Below are positions 1 through 8,525 of a stretch of DNA of 42,550 nt, one piece after another (the first letter of the stretch is position 1; each line of letters opens with the position of its first letter). The position numbers and the translations under genes were made by a program. The notes under the pieces were generated by a model. The model saw nothing but the letters and a program-made list of their open reading frames with translations, was not told the DNA's origin and did not search any database. The stretch comes from an uncultured Erythrobacter sp. (GTDB lineage: Bacteria > Pseudomonadota > Alphaproteobacteria > Sphingomonadales > Sphingomonadaceae). Location: positions 1 through 42,550 of the forward strand of contig CAJXTZ010000013.1 in assembly GCA_913061345.1 (NCBI GenBank). The letters are read 5' to 3'.

Positions 1-119
1 GCGTACCGCACGGTGCGTCTTTGTCGCCAAGCGTTACGCAGCGGCGCGCCGATACGAAAAGTGGTTTCACGCAAACGCTGGAATGCGCCGCCAGTTGCAG
101 ATGTGGAATCGTTCGTCAT
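1..119 (-). CDS. Partial CDS, possible penicillin-binding protein 1A N-terminus
   Basis: An open frame of 39 codons starts at an ATG read from 119 and runs off the left edge without a stop. It begins MTNDSTSATGGAFQRL and then turns Arg-rich (WRQRRTVRY), as in the cytoplasmic tail before the membrane anchor of class A penicillin-binding proteins. It lies 55 bases downstream of amiC on the same strand; a PBP1A gene (mrcA) often follows the amidase in sphingomonads, which is the main reason for the guess. No strong ribosome binding site is visible and no catalytic domain is in the window, so the identity is tentative. Confidence 0.4.
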   Translation of the reverse strand, partial: MTNDSTSATGGAFQRLRETTFRIGAPLRNAWRQRRTVRY

Positions 120-174
120 AGAGCCGCCAAGCGCCTTACATGCCAAGCGATGATGGCGCCACAATGAATAGACA

Positions 175-1047
175 TCAGCCTTCTATCGACTGGCGGGCGA
201 AATAGATGCGGATGGCCCGCGCCATCACATCGGCGAAACGTTCGCGGCCTTCGTCCGATGCGAGCCGCTCCGCCTCTTCCGGATTCGTGACGAACCCTGA
301 TTCGAACAACACGCCCGGTACATCCGGCGCACGCAAAACGGCCAGCGCGGCGGACCGTCGCGTTTGCGGATGAAATTGCAGCGCCCCCTGCCCCTCGCGC
401 TCGATCAGGCCGGCGAATTCGTCGGACTGTTCGGACGTGCGGCGCTGCGACAGTTCGACAAGGATGGCGTTCACGGCCCTATCCTGCCCGGAAAGATCGA
501 TGCCATTGACGATATCGGCATCGTTCTCTCGCTCTGCGAAACGAGCAGCGGCTTCGGATGATGCGGTTTCCGACAATGTATAGATGCTCGCCCCTGCCAC
601 ACCCTCTCGCTCACCAGCAGAATCGGCGTGGATCGAGAGGAAAAGGTCTGCGCCCATGGCCCGGGCGATTTCGGCGCGTTCTTCCAGCACGATAAAGCTG
701 TCATCCTCGCGCGTCATGGCGACGCGGATACCGCCCTCTTCCAGCAGCCGGTCGCGCAATGCCAGCGCCAGCCCCAGCACGATGGACTTTTCGCGATAGG
801 CGTCGGTCACTGCACCAAGATCGGGGCCGCCGTGGCCCGCATCTATAAGGACCAGCGGGCGGGAGGGGTCGGATGGCCCGGAAATCTTCGGCAGACCTAT
901 CGTTGCCTTGCCATCGGGCAAGTCCACGCGGACGACATAATCACGCCCCAGAACGGGAACCGGGATCGATGCGCCAATGGCATAAAGCGCGCCAACCAGC
1001 AGAACCGGCAATGCGAACAAAAGGCCAATCTGCAGGCGATACGACAT
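175..1047 (-). CDS. amiC: N-acetylmuramoyl-L-alanine amidase (Amidase_3 family)
   Basis: This zinc amidase cleaves the bond between N-acetylmuramic acid and the stem peptide of peptidoglycan, normally in the periplasm during cell separation. With the start at 1047 it has 290 residues. A hydrophobic segment at residues 6-28 acts as signal or anchor, and an Amidase_3 domain covers about 65-285. Zinc ligands and catalytic residues are visible: His72 (DAGHGG), Glu86 (REKS), His140 (SIHAD) and Glu249 (LFESGF). The start was chosen at the Met just before the hydrophobic segment; the frame stays open upstream to 1137, but that stretch looks unlike a leader. It has no AMIN domain, so it is a short form. 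It is transcribed away from rne. Confidence in the family is high, in the exact start moderate. Confidence 0.9.
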   Translation of the reverse strand: MSYRLQIGLLFALPVLLVGALYAIGASIPVPVLGRDYVVRVDLPDGKATIGLPKISGPSDPSRPLVLIDAGHGGPDLGAVTDAYREKSIVLGLALALRDRLLEEGGIRVAMTREDDSFIVLEERAEIARAMGADLFLSIHADSAGEREGVAGASIYTLSETASSEAAARFAERENDADIVNGIDLSGQDRAVNAILVELSQRRTSEQSDEFAGLIEREGQGALQFHPQTRRSAALAVLRAPDVPGVLFESGFVTNPEEAERLASDEGRERFADVMARAIRIYFARQSIEG

Positions 1048-1525
1048 GCGAAAAGAGATATGCCCTTTCTGCCACACCCGGAAGGGCGCAGTAACTATGG
1101 AGTGACCACAAGGGAATTTTGCGTGAATGCGCAACAAGGTTGCCGTTGCTTTCCCCGGATGCTAGCAAATCGGCAGCCGGTGCAATATTGCGAACCGGCA
1201 GTCCCGGACAGGTTTATTCACTCCTGCCGGCAATGCTTACAGGTTGATGCCGCGATGCAAAGTAAAAGCCAGCAAGCCACGATGCTACCGATCGGTCGCA
1301 TTCAGGCTGCAGGGCTTCCAGCGCAGATGCAAACCCTGCGCCTTTTCTTCGCGACAGACACGTTTCGCACCCATGCTCGCCACCCGGCAAACCGCCGGAC
1401 TGACAGGGTGATGATTTCCTTTCCCCGCAATTGTGGCGGGGTTCACACATATCGGCAATCCCCTCCCCCCGGTTCGGCTTTACGCCATCTGGCAGGCGCA
1501 GGGGCGATTGCCCGGAGAATAATAC
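1048..1525. other. Intergenic region between divergent amiC and rne
   Basis: These 478 bases hold no convincing gene. They must contain the amiC promoter and the promoter and long 5' leader of rne. Visible structure includes a TTGCG/CGCAA inverted repeat (1119-1134), a nested pair of inverted repeats (1176-1230, listed separately), a perfect CCCCGC/GCGGGG hairpin (1423-1441), and a small GGGC/GCCC hairpin (1502-1513) directly before the rne Shine-Dalgarno GGAG (1514-1517), which is 8 bases from the ATG. I could not place promoters with confidence. Confidence 0.6.
1176..1230. promoter_or_regulatory. Overlapping inverted repeats in the amiC/rne intergenic region
   Basis: GCCGGT (1176-1181) pairs with ACCGGC (1194-1199) around a perfect ten-base palindrome GCAATATTGC (1182-1191), with a two-base bulge. 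The right arm is shared with a second repeat: CCGGCAG (1195-1201) pairs with CTGCCGG (1224-1230). The two stems cannot form together. This could be an operator or alternative folds in the rne leader; which strand it acts on is unknown. Confidence 0.35.
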
Positions 1526-4348
1526 ATGGCAACGCGCATGCTTATCGATGCGCGCCACCCGGAAGAAACACGGGTGGCGGTGCTCAAGGGAAACCGAATT
1601 GAGGAGTTCGATTTCGAATCTGCCGAACACAAGCAGATAAAGGGCAACATATACCTCGCGAAAGTCACCAGGGTAGAACCGTCGCTGCAGGCGGCGTTCG
1701 TGGATTTCGGCGGCAATCGCCACGGCTTCCTGGCCTTCAGCGAAATCCATCCCGACTATTACCAGATACCAGCGCAGGACCGGGAAGCGCTGCTGGCCGA
1801 AGAACAGGCCGCAGCAGAGGAAGAAGCCAAGCTTCGCGCCGAGGAGGATGACGAAGACGGTAATTCGGCCGACGATCAGGATGACGAGGAAGACGAGGAC
1901 GAAGGCGGTCTCGAGGAAATCGACACCAGCGAGAAGGATGACGTCTCCACCATCGAGGATGGTCACGTTGAGAACGGCGAAGACGATTCTTCCGATGAGG
2001 ACGAGGACGAGGATTCGGACGACAGCGACGACGACAATGACGATCAGGGCGGCAATGGCCGCAACCAGCGCCGTGGCCGTGGTCGGGGCCGTGCGCCCAA
2101 GGGGCGTCGCTCGCAGAACCGTGGCGGCGGCAGCCGCGCCAAGGAAATCGACGAGGCGCGCGCAAAGCGCCAGGCCCTGCGTCGCCGCTACAAGATCCAG
2201 GATGTAATTCAGCGTCGCCAGGTGTTGTTGGTGCAGGTCGCCAAGGAAGAGCGCGGCAACAAGGGTGCTGCTCTTACGACATATCTGTCGCTGGCGGGCC
2301 GCTATTGCGTGCTCATGCCCAATTCCAGCCACGGTGGCGGCATATCGCGCAAGATTTCCAATGGCGGGGATCGCAAGCGCCTGAAGTCTATCGTCAGCGA
2401 TCTCAGCCTGCCGCGTACGATGGGTCTGATCGTGCGCACTGCGGGCCTTTCGCGTACCAAGACAGAGATTAAGCGCGACTTCGATTATCTTGCCCGTCTG
2501 TGGGACGAGATACGCGAACGCACGCTCGACTCTGCTGCGCCAAGCATGATTCATTCGGATTCGGACCTGATCAAGCGCGCCATCCGCGACATCTATAATC
2601 GCGAGATCGAGGAAGTTATCGTCGAAGGCGAAGCGGGCTACAAGGCCGCCAAGTCCTTCATGAAATTGCTGATGCCCAGCCACGCCCGGCGGGTGAAGAA
2701 CTACAACGATCCGGTCCCGCTATTCCAGCGATATGGCGCAGAAGACCAGTTATCCGCAATGTACGATCCGATGGTGCAGCTGAAATCCGGCGGCTATCTG
2801 ATCATCAATCCGACAGAAGCGCTGGTGTCGATCGACATCAACTCGGGTCGCTCCACCAAGGAGCATGGGATCGAGCAGACCGCGCTGCACACCAACCTCG
2901 AAGCAGCGAAGGAAATTGCCCGCCAACTGCGCCTGCGCGATATGGCGGGCCTGGTGGTGATAGATTTCATCGACATGGAACGCATCGGAAACGTGCGCAA
3001 GGTGGAACGGTGCATGAAGGATGCGCTGAAGAACGACCGCGCGCGTATTCAGGTTGGCCGCATTTCGGGCTTTGGCCTGATGGAGATGAGCCGCCAACGC
3101 CTGCGCACCGGCGTTCTGGAAGCCACCACGCGCGAATGCCCGCATTGCGACGGTACGGGCCTTGTCCGTACGGCAAGCTCGGCGGGTCTATCCGCGCTGC
3201 GCCTGATCGAGGATGAAGCTGCCAAGGGCAAGGGCACGGTAATTACCCTGCACGCTTCCACCGAAGCTGCAGTCTATCTGCTCAACGCGAAGCGCGCCGA
3301 TCTGGCCGAGATCGAACAGCGTTACGGCGTCACCGTGGAAGTGAAGCCCGAGGGCGAGGACGAAGGCGCCAAGATGCGCGTCGGCTCTTCCGGTCCCAAG
3401 CCATCCGAAGCGCCGAAGTTCGAACCGATTATCGACGACGAGGACGATGACGACATCGAGGACGATAGCGACAACGACGACGAGACCGACGACAGCGACA
3501 ACGATGAAAACGAAGGACGCGGCAGGAAACGCCGTCGCCGTCGCGGGGGTCGCGGTCGCAACAAGGGTCACCAGCAAGACGAAGACTCGAAAGAGAATTC
3601 CGAAAATGGTGATGACGACGGTGACGACGACAACAGCGAAAACGCTTCCGACGAAGACGACAGTGATGATGGCGAGAACAAGCCGCGCCGCCGTCGTGGT
3701 CGCCGCGGCGGTCGCGGACGTAATCGTAAACGTCAGGATGATGACGCTTCGTCAAACGACAACGACGAAAGCAACGCTTCCGATGGCCCCGCTGATACGG
3801 CGGTAGAAGGCAACAACGAAGAAGCTGCGCCCACAGAAGCTCCATTGGAAGAGCCAGCCAAGCCGAAGCCCAAGCGCACCCGTCGCAAGAAAGCAGACGC
3901 GGATACGTCCTCTGAAGCGCAGGCCGAAGTCGAAACCAACAGCGCAGCCAAGTCGAACGACTCAGGCGAGGCGGAAGCTGAAGCCAAGCCCAAGCCGAAG
4001 CGCACGCGCCGGAAGAAGGCAGAGCCTGCTGCGGAAACAGCAGATGCTACAACCGACGAAACCTCGGCAGAAGAAAAGCCCAAACCCAAGCGCACCCGCC
4101 GCAAGAAAGCCGATGCTCCGGTGAAGGCAGACGAAGAGCGCGCAGGAAAGGCCGACGCCCAGCCCAAGGCGGATAGCGGTGACAAGCCGGCGATCTCCGA
4201 AGAGCTGGCCAGCGATAGAACACAGGCGGTCGACAAGGGCGAAGCGAGCGAAAAGCCGCAGGGCGGCGATCAGTCCGGCGACGATGACAGCGTGAACGAG
4301 GATGGTTCACCACGCCGCGGTTGGTGGCAGCGCACCTTCGGCAACTGA
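1526..4348 (+). CDS. rne: Ribonuclease E/G family endoribonuclease, large form
   Basis: RNase E cuts single-stranded AU-rich RNA in mRNA decay and rRNA/tRNA maturation, and usually scaffolds a degradosome at its C-terminus. The 940-residue protein has an RNase H-like start, an S1 domain (about 35-260) interrupted by a long acidic then Arg/Gly-rich insert (about 85-220), the 5'-sensor and DNase I-like domain with metal-binding Asp437 (VSIDINSG) and Asp480 (VVIDFIDM), and the zinc-link CPHC (538-541). The tail from about 580 is low complexity: acidic blocks, RRRRRGGRGR-type basic blocks, three KPKPKRTRRKKA repeats, and a conserved-looking end PRRGWWQRTFGN. The start has GGAG 8 bases upstream. 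The tail probably binds RNA and partners. Confidence 0.96.
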   Translation: MATRMLIDARHPEETRVAVLKGNRIEEFDFESAEHKQIKGNIYLAKVTRVEPSLQAAFVDFGGNRHGFLAFSEIHPDYYQIPAQDREALLAEEQAAAEEEAKLRAEEDDEDGNSADDQDDEEDEDEGGLEEIDTSEKDDVSTIEDGHVENGEDDSSDEDEDEDSDDSDDDNDDQGGNGRNQRRGRGRGRAPKGRRSQNRGGGSRAKEIDEARAKRQALRRRYKIQDVIQRRQVLLVQVAKEERGNKGAALTTYLSLAGRYCVLMPNSSHGGGISRKISNGGDRKRLKSIVSDLSLPRTMGLIVRTAGLSRTKTEIKRDFDYLARLWDEIRERTLDSAAPSMIHSDSDLIKRAIRDIYNREIEEVIVEGEAGYKAAKSFMKLLMPSHARRVKNYNDPVPLFQRYGAEDQLSAMYDPMVQLKSGGYLIINPTEALVSIDINSGRSTKEHGIEQTALHTNLEAAKEIARQLRLRDMAGLVVIDFIDMERIGNVRKVERCMKDALKNDRARIQVGRISGFGLMEMSRQRLRTGVLEATTRECPHCDGTGLVRTASSAGLSALRLIEDEAAKGKGTVITLHASTEAAVYLLNAKRADLAEIEQRYGVTVEVKPEGEDEGAKMRVGSSGPKPSEAPKFEPIIDDEDDDDIEDDSDNDDETDDSDNDENEGRGRKRRRRRGGRGRNKGHQQDEDSKENSENGDDDGDDDNSENASDEDDSDDGENKPRRRRGRRGGRGRNRKRQDDDASSNDNDESNASDGPADTAVEGNNEEAAPTEAPLEEPAKPKPKRTRRKKADADTSSEAQAEVETNSAAKSNDSGEAEAEAKPKPKRTRRKKAEPAAETADATTDETSAEEKPKPKRTRRKKADAPVKADEERAGKADAQPKADSGDKPAISEELASDRTQAVDKGEASEKPQGGDQSGDDDSVNEDGSPRRGWWQRTFGN
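3860..4111 (+). repeat. Three copies of a KPKPKRTRRKKA-coding repeat in rne
   Basis: Copies at 3860-3895, 3986-4021 and 4076-4111 encode the same 12 residues with differing codons, spaced by acidic Ala/Glu-rich linkers. The codon differences argue for protein-level selection on a basic motif rather than a fresh DNA duplication. Confidence 0.85.
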
Positions 4349-4372
4349 TCTTGGACAACCAGACCTAACAGT

Positions 4373-4419
4373 AACGGGCGTTGAGTGGCTCAATCTTTCG
4401 AGGGCCACTCAACGCCGTT
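4373..4419. terminator. Hairpin between convergent rne and nucleotidyltransferase gene
   Basis: A 13-bp perfect stem (4377-4389 with 4404-4416) extends to 16 pairs with one bulged G, around a 14-base loop. It sits between the stop of rne and the stop of the opposing gene, as expected of a two-way terminator. The U tract is weak on both strands, so its efficiency is uncertain. Confidence 0.65.
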
Positions 4420-4432
4420 CGAAATTTGCGGT

Positions 4433-5239
4433 CTAGGGTTTGTCGGTTCCGCGTTCGCGCAAGATCCGCTCCGCCATTTCCCAGTCCTGCATACGATCGA
4501 TATCGATCGGCCCTTCGGCAAAGGGAAGCTCAACCGGGACTGTCTTGAGCTTCAGGAGGCGCGAAAGCACGCCGAGAAACTGCCGCAGTTTGAAAAGGCG
4601 TGACTTGTAGGCGAGAAACGCCAGCAGGCCGAAGGCGCCGATCAATCGTTTGGGTTTCTTCCCGAACTGACCGCCACCATCGAATATTTTGGCAGCGGAG
4701 AAGGCTTCACGCGTCATCAGGGCGTAAAGGTTGCAACTGGAAAACTCGCCATCGGCAAAACGGTGGAATGCGCGCTTTTCCTCCGGGTACTTTTCCAGCA
4801 GGTAGCGCGCATTGGTGAGCCCGATGGCCGCATCGCCCTCAACCTTATCGAGTTCATCACAGAAGTACTTCACGACTTCGGCATTATGCAGGCCATTGTC
4901 GCCTGTGGTTATCACCAATGGCAAGGCATCTGGAAATTGCGCGGCAATTGCGCTGACGCTTGCCCCAATGCTCTCGTGAGAGCCTACGAAAACCAGCATG
5001 TCCTCACCAGCAACGCCTCGCAGCAAGGCCCTCGCCTCGTCCTCTGCCCAGTCTTCAATCGCGATAAGGATTTTGCCGACCCGATTGCTCTGAGCCACCG
5101 CTTCCACCACACGGCGTAGCATGGGAACCCCGGCAAGGTCGATAAAGGCCTTGTGCGAAACACCGCCTTTTTCGGCCAGCGGATCGCGATTGCCTCGCGT
5201 TGCGGCAAGGACCAATGCGGTGTAAGTCCGGTCGTTCAC
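4433..5239 (-). CDS. MobA-like nucleotidyltransferase family protein
   Basis: The 268-residue protein starts with a nucleotidyltransferase signature (ALVLAATRGNRDPLAEKGGVSHKAF), matching the GT-A-like fold that transfers a nucleotide to a sugar phosphate, molybdopterin or phospho-alcohol. The usual LAGGxGxRMG loop is replaced by LAATRGNRDPLA, so the substrate is unclear. TTGDN (about residue 112) is the likely metal-binding motif. The C-terminal half (about 190-235) is basic and hydrophobic (LAFLAYKSRLFKLRQFL) and may touch the membrane. The start is GTG at 5239, overlapping the upstream stop as GTGA, so translation is coupled to the MmgE/PrpD gene. Family confidence is good; function is unknown. 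Confidence 0.75.
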   Translation of the reverse strand: MNDRTYTALVLAATRGNRDPLAEKGGVSHKAFIDLAGVPMLRRVVEAVAQSNRVGKILIAIEDWAEDEARALLRGVAGEDMLVFVGSHESIGASVSAIAAQFPDALPLVITTGDNGLHNAEVVKYFCDELDKVEGDAAIGLTNARYLLEKYPEEKRAFHRFADGEFSSCNLYALMTREAFSAAKIFDGGGQFGKKPKRLIGAFGLLAFLAYKSRLFKLRQFLGVLSRLLKLKTVPVELPFAEGPIDIDRMQDWEMAERILRERGTDKP

Positions 5240-6660
5240 GCGCTGACAGCCTTCAGCCTGGAGAAGGCGGGCGCAATTTCAGCCACCGCCGTCAGTGACG
5301 GCAGAGCATCGAGCTGCTGAAGCAGTTCGTCCGCCACATCGGTGGGCATTACGCCGGCAACGCACTGCCTGAATTTGGCCTTTATCTGTCCATCGCTCAA
5401 CGGCGCGGCGGAACTACCGATGGGCATCGCCATGTCTTGTTTTCCTTTCCTCCCGCAGCGCAGATCAACTTCGACTTGCGTGGCAAATTCGCCTTCACTT
5501 TTGTCGACTGGATTGCGTTCGACCAGCGACAGCAAATCAATCGCACGTTGATCTGCAACTGCAGACTCTGTGAAATCCTGGAGTGAGCATTGGCCTTTGA
5601 TGGCAATCATGACAAGAGCATACTCCAACGAAAACTTCGCCTTCGCCGGAGTGTCGGGCCGGGTGTACATCAAGTTGTTCAGATGGCTGACCGGCGCGCT
5701 CACACGGATGCGCAGCAGGTCGTCCGCATTGAAGCCCATCTCCTCCCGCAGGGCCAGCAGTGCATCCATCGCACGGTGTGCGCTGCCACAATTAGGGAAG
5801 CGTTTGAGCTTCAATCCGCTGGATAGGATGAGTAGTGGATTACCTGGATCAGCAGTGGCGAAGCGCATGGTCTGACCGTGCTCGATCTGCGTCAGGTTGT
5901 TGCGCAGTTGCTCAAAATCCGGCCCCACCATCAGGCGTTGCATCCCCCGCGGTCCATCGAGGACATCCATCCCGGCATCCACATGGTGCGCGGCCAAGCT
6001 GGCTGCCATCACGCCAGCTTTGGCTGCCAAACCTGCATGCAGCGGTTTGGTCATTGTGCCGAATTGCGACATAAAACCACCAGCCATGCTGGTTGCGATT
6101 GACAGGGCATGGGCGCTTTGCCGATGATCGAGCCGGAGTAGGCGGGCGCAGGCCGCCGCGGCACCCACGGCGCCCACGGTGCTGGTGGCATGCCAGCCGC
6201 GATTGCGGTGATAAGGGTTGAGGCCCTGGCCTACCCTGCCCATGATCTGAAGCCCCACGATGTAGGCATCGATGCAGGCTTCTCCGCCAGCATCCTCTTG
6301 TTCGGCGATTGCAAGGATGGCAGGAACCAGAACCGCGCTTGCATGGGCTTTCGCAGGGTCAAAATTGTCATCGAAGTCGAGCGCATGCGCCGCTGCGCCA
6401 TTGATAAGCGCAGTCCAGGGCGCGGGGCGACCATCGCTGACAGAAACCGCCGTACAGGCCCCCTCACCCCATGCGCCGGTCATCCGAATCGCAGCCTGTG
6501 TCACCGGTTCGAAGGCGCCAGCAATCATCACCCCGACCGTATCGATAAAAGCGTTCTTTGCGGCCTGCACCGCAGCCTGCGGCCAATCATTATCGGCGTC
6601 ACTCGTCCATGCAGCAAAAGCGCGAATCGGGTTGTCGTCTTGCATGGTGGGGTCTTGCAT
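5236..6660 (-). CDS. MmgE/PrpD family protein
   Basis: The 474-residue protein has the all-helical MmgE/PrpD N-terminal domain (about 10-250, with HALDFDDNFDPAKAHASAV and KPLHAGLAAKAGVMAASLA) followed by the lid domain. Members include 2-methylcitrate dehydratase (PrpD), cis-aconitate decarboxylase and proteins of unknown role, so the substrate cannot be named. No prpB or prpC is nearby, which argues against a methylcitrate cycle role. The neighbours, an SDR upstream and a nucleotidyltransferase downstream, do not fit a known pathway. ATG at 6660 is used; a second Met lies five codons in and neither has a clear Shine-Dalgarno. Confidence 0.88.
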   Translation of the reverse strand: MQDPTMQDDNPIRAFAAWTSDADNDWPQAAVQAAKNAFIDTVGVMIAGAFEPVTQAAIRMTGAWGEGACTAVSVSDGRPAPWTALINGAAAHALDFDDNFDPAKAHASAVLVPAILAIAEQEDAGGEACIDAYIVGLQIMGRVGQGLNPYHRNRGWHATSTVGAVGAAAACARLLRLDHRQSAHALSIATSMAGGFMSQFGTMTKPLHAGLAAKAGVMAASLAAHHVDAGMDVLDGPRGMQRLMVGPDFEQLRNNLTQIEHGQTMRFATADPGNPLLILSSGLKLKRFPNCGSAHRAMDALLALREEMGFNADDLLRIRVSAPVSHLNNLMYTRPDTPAKAKFSLEYALVMIAIKGQCSLQDFTESAVADQRAIDLLSLVERNPVDKSEGEFATQVEVDLRCGRKGKQDMAMPIGSSAAPLSDGQIKAKFRQCVAGVMPTDVADELLQQLDALPSLTAVAEIAPAFSRLKAVSA

Positions 6661-6666
6661 GACGGC

Positions 6667-6777
6667 CTATTGCAATAACCGCATCGATGGAACAAGTTCG
6701 GACCCGGTAGCCTTGCGCCCTAATGCCGGCGAAGCGTGGGCAAAGGCCAGTCCTTCGATGATTGGTGCAACATTCAT
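6667..6777 (-). CDS. Possible small ORF of 36 codons
   Basis: An ATG overlaps the stop of the SDR gene as ATGA, and the frame ends in TAG six bases before the MmgE/PrpD start. It would encode a 36-residue peptide beginning MNVAPIIEGLAFAHASPALG, which I do not recognise. It fills the only gap in an otherwise tightly coupled operon. It could be a real small protein, a translational relay to the next gene, or the remnant of a deleted gene. Confidence 0.35.
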   Translation of the reverse strand: MNVAPIIEGLAFAHASPALGRKATGSELVPSMRLLQ

Positions 6778-7490
6778 GGCGCGATCCGCTCACCTTTCCA
6801 ATCGAATACCTCTCCGCTGTTTGCGGGCGTGAGACCTTGCAGAACATCCAGCAGGTTCGCCGCGCAGTCATCGGGCGCGGTCAATTGCCCATCCGGCAAA
6901 TTGTTCTGAAAGGGTTCGGAAAGCTGTGTATCCACGGTGCCGGGATGCAGTCCGACGGCAAGGGCCTGTTTGTGCGTTCGGCCAAGTTCAATGGCGAAAT
7001 TGCGGATCAGCATGTTCAGCGCGGCCTTGCTGGCGCGATAACTATGCCAACCGCCGATACGATTGTCCCCGATTGAGCCCACGCGGGCTGAAATTGCTGC
7101 AAAACTCGCTGGCGTATCTCTGGGAAACAAGGGCAGGACGTGCTTCGCGATCAATGCCGGGCCGATGGCGTTAAGGTACATGATGCGCGCCATCGCATCA
7201 GGGTCCAACTGTCTCAAACTGCGTTCGGGCCCGATACCGCCTGGCAGGCTCAACACACCGGTTGCGACGATTACAAGATCGGGGATGGCCTCTCCCCATC
7301 CGGCGACAGCGCGCTGAATGCTGGTTTCGTCTTCCAGATCGAACGCAAAAGGAATGACGCCGGGCAAGTCTCCCCCAGCCCCGGCCCGCGATCCCGCCAG
7401 CACAGGCACCCCGCGCTGCGCCAGCGCAGCAACCAGCGCCTTGCCAATGCCACCGCTGCTTCCGAAGATTGCCGCCCTGTGCCAGCCCAT
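6774..7490 (-). CDS. SDR family NAD(P)-dependent oxidoreductase
   Basis: A 238-residue short-chain dehydrogenase/reductase. The Rossmann motif is GSSGGIGKA (residues 10-18) and the active site is Ser134, Tyr151 and Lys155 (SYRASKAALN). The overall look, a short C-factor/CsgA-like SDR with ATGVL in place of the NAG motif, resembles bacterial short SDRs of unknown substrate. It is the first gene of a minus-strand operon and faces away from sdhB. The direction of the reaction and the cofactor preference cannot be read from the sequence. Confidence 0.88.
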   Translation of the reverse strand: MGWHRAAIFGSSGGIGKALVAALAQRGVPVLAGSRAGAGGDLPGVIPFAFDLEDETSIQRAVAGWGEAIPDLVIVATGVLSLPGGIGPERSLRQLDPDAMARIMYLNAIGPALIAKHVLPLFPRDTPASFAAISARVGSIGDNRIGGWHSYRASKAALNMLIRNFAIELGRTHKQALAVGLHPGTVDTQLSEPFQNNLPDGQLTAPDDCAANLLDVLQGLTPANSGEVFDWKGERIAP

Positions 7491-7684
7491 GTGTGTCCTT
7501 TCCTACGTTCCCATCTCGACATAGGTGCCGGGGATGGACATCGAAACACCCTCTCTAGCCCGTATTCCCGCGGTTTTGCGCATCCTCTATTGAGGAACAG
7601 GTTTTCCAGTTCAGGACACTGTTCCAAGTGTTCCACATTAGAAGGAAAATCGGCATGAAATGAACACATCGGTAAAGCTTCGTC

Positions 7685-7732
7685 TTGCCCTTGCCCGCCT
7701 TATGGTTAGATAGGCAGCGACACGCTTTAGGA
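7685..7732 (+). promoter_or_regulatory. Candidate sdhB promoter and ribosome binding site
   Basis: TTGCCC (7685-7690) and TAGATA (7707-7712) are spaced by 16 bases and sit about 30 bases before the sdhB ATG. AGGA (7729-7732) is the Shine-Dalgarno, 10 bases before the ATG. The -10 match is weak. The rest of the 252-bp gap to the SDR gene shows nothing I can name. Confidence 0.3.
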
Positions 7733-7742
7733 CGAATAGCTC

Positions 7743-8525
7743 ATGGCCACCTTCACTCTTCCCAAGAACAGCAAGATCCGCAAGGATGGCGAGGTCCACA
7801 AGGCCACCAGCGGTGGTTCGATCAAGAAATTCCGGGTCTATCGCTACGATCCCGATAGCGGCAACAATCCGCGCTACGATACGTTCGAGGTGGACGTGGA
7901 CGAATGCGGCCCGATGGTGCTCGACGCCCTGTTCAAGATCAAGAACGAGATGGATCCGACATTGACCTTCCGCCGCTCCTGCCGCGAAGGTATTTGCGGC
8001 TCGTGCTCGATGAACATGAACGGCAAGAACGGCCTGGCCTGCACCACTGCTATCGAGGATGTGAAGGGCGATATCCGGATTACCCCGCTACCCCACATGG
8101 AAGTGGTGAAGGATCTGGTGCCCGATTTCACCCATTTCTACGCGCAATACGCATCGATCCGCCCGTGGCTGCAAACCGTTTCCACAACCCCTTCGGGCAA
8201 GGAGCGGCTGCAGACACCGGAACAGCGCGAAGACCTGGATGGCCTTTACGAATGCATCCTGTGTGCCTGCTGCTCTACCGCGTGTCCAAGCTACTGGTGG
8301 AATTCGGACAAGTTCCTTGGCCCGGCGATCCTGTTGCAAGCCTATCGCTGGCTGGCCGATAGCCGGGACGAGATGACCGGAGAGCGACTGGACGATCTGG
8401 AAGATCCGTTCCGACTCTATCGCTGCCACACGATCATGAACTGCGCGAACGTTTGTCCCAAGGGCCTGTCGCCAGCAAAGGCTATTGCCGAAATCAAGAA
8501 AATGCAGGCTGAAAAGCACGTTTGA
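7743..8525 (+). CDS. sdhB: Succinate dehydrogenase iron-sulfur subunit
   Basis: SdhB passes electrons from the FAD subunit SdhA to ubiquinone in complex II, on the cytoplasmic face of the inner membrane. All three cluster sites are intact in the 260-residue protein: [2Fe-2S] at Cys80, Cys85, Cys88, Cys100; [4Fe-4S] at Cys171, Cys174, Cys177 with Cys238; [3Fe-4S] at Cys181, Cys228, Cys234. The length is normal. sdhC, sdhD and sdhA are not upstream; the neighbour there is a divergent SDR gene, so sdhB is separated from its partners. It begins an operon with a thioesterase and zapE. Confidence 0.97.
   Translation: MATFTLPKNSKIRKDGEVHKATSGGSIKKFRVYRYDPDSGNNPRYDTFEVDVDECGPMVLDALFKIKNEMDPTLTFRRSCREGICGSCSMNMNGKNGLACTTAIEDVKGDIRITPLPHMEVVKDLVPDFTHFYAQYASIRPWLQTVSTTPSGKERLQTPEQREDLDGLYECILCACCSTACPSYWWNSDKFLGPAILLQAYRWLADSRDEMTGERLDDLEDPFRLYRCHTIMNCANVCPKGLSPAKAIAEIKKMQAEKHV

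Noticed and set aside
1214..2683. 489-codon open frame antisense to rne
   Set aside because: It lies opposite the strong rne frame and results from codon bias and low-complexity acidic/Arg-rich coding sequence; its translation shows no domain.
3860..4111. Repeats in rne considered as a CRISPR or mobile repeat
   Set aside because: They are in-frame, protein-level repeats with codon variation and no spacers of uniform length.
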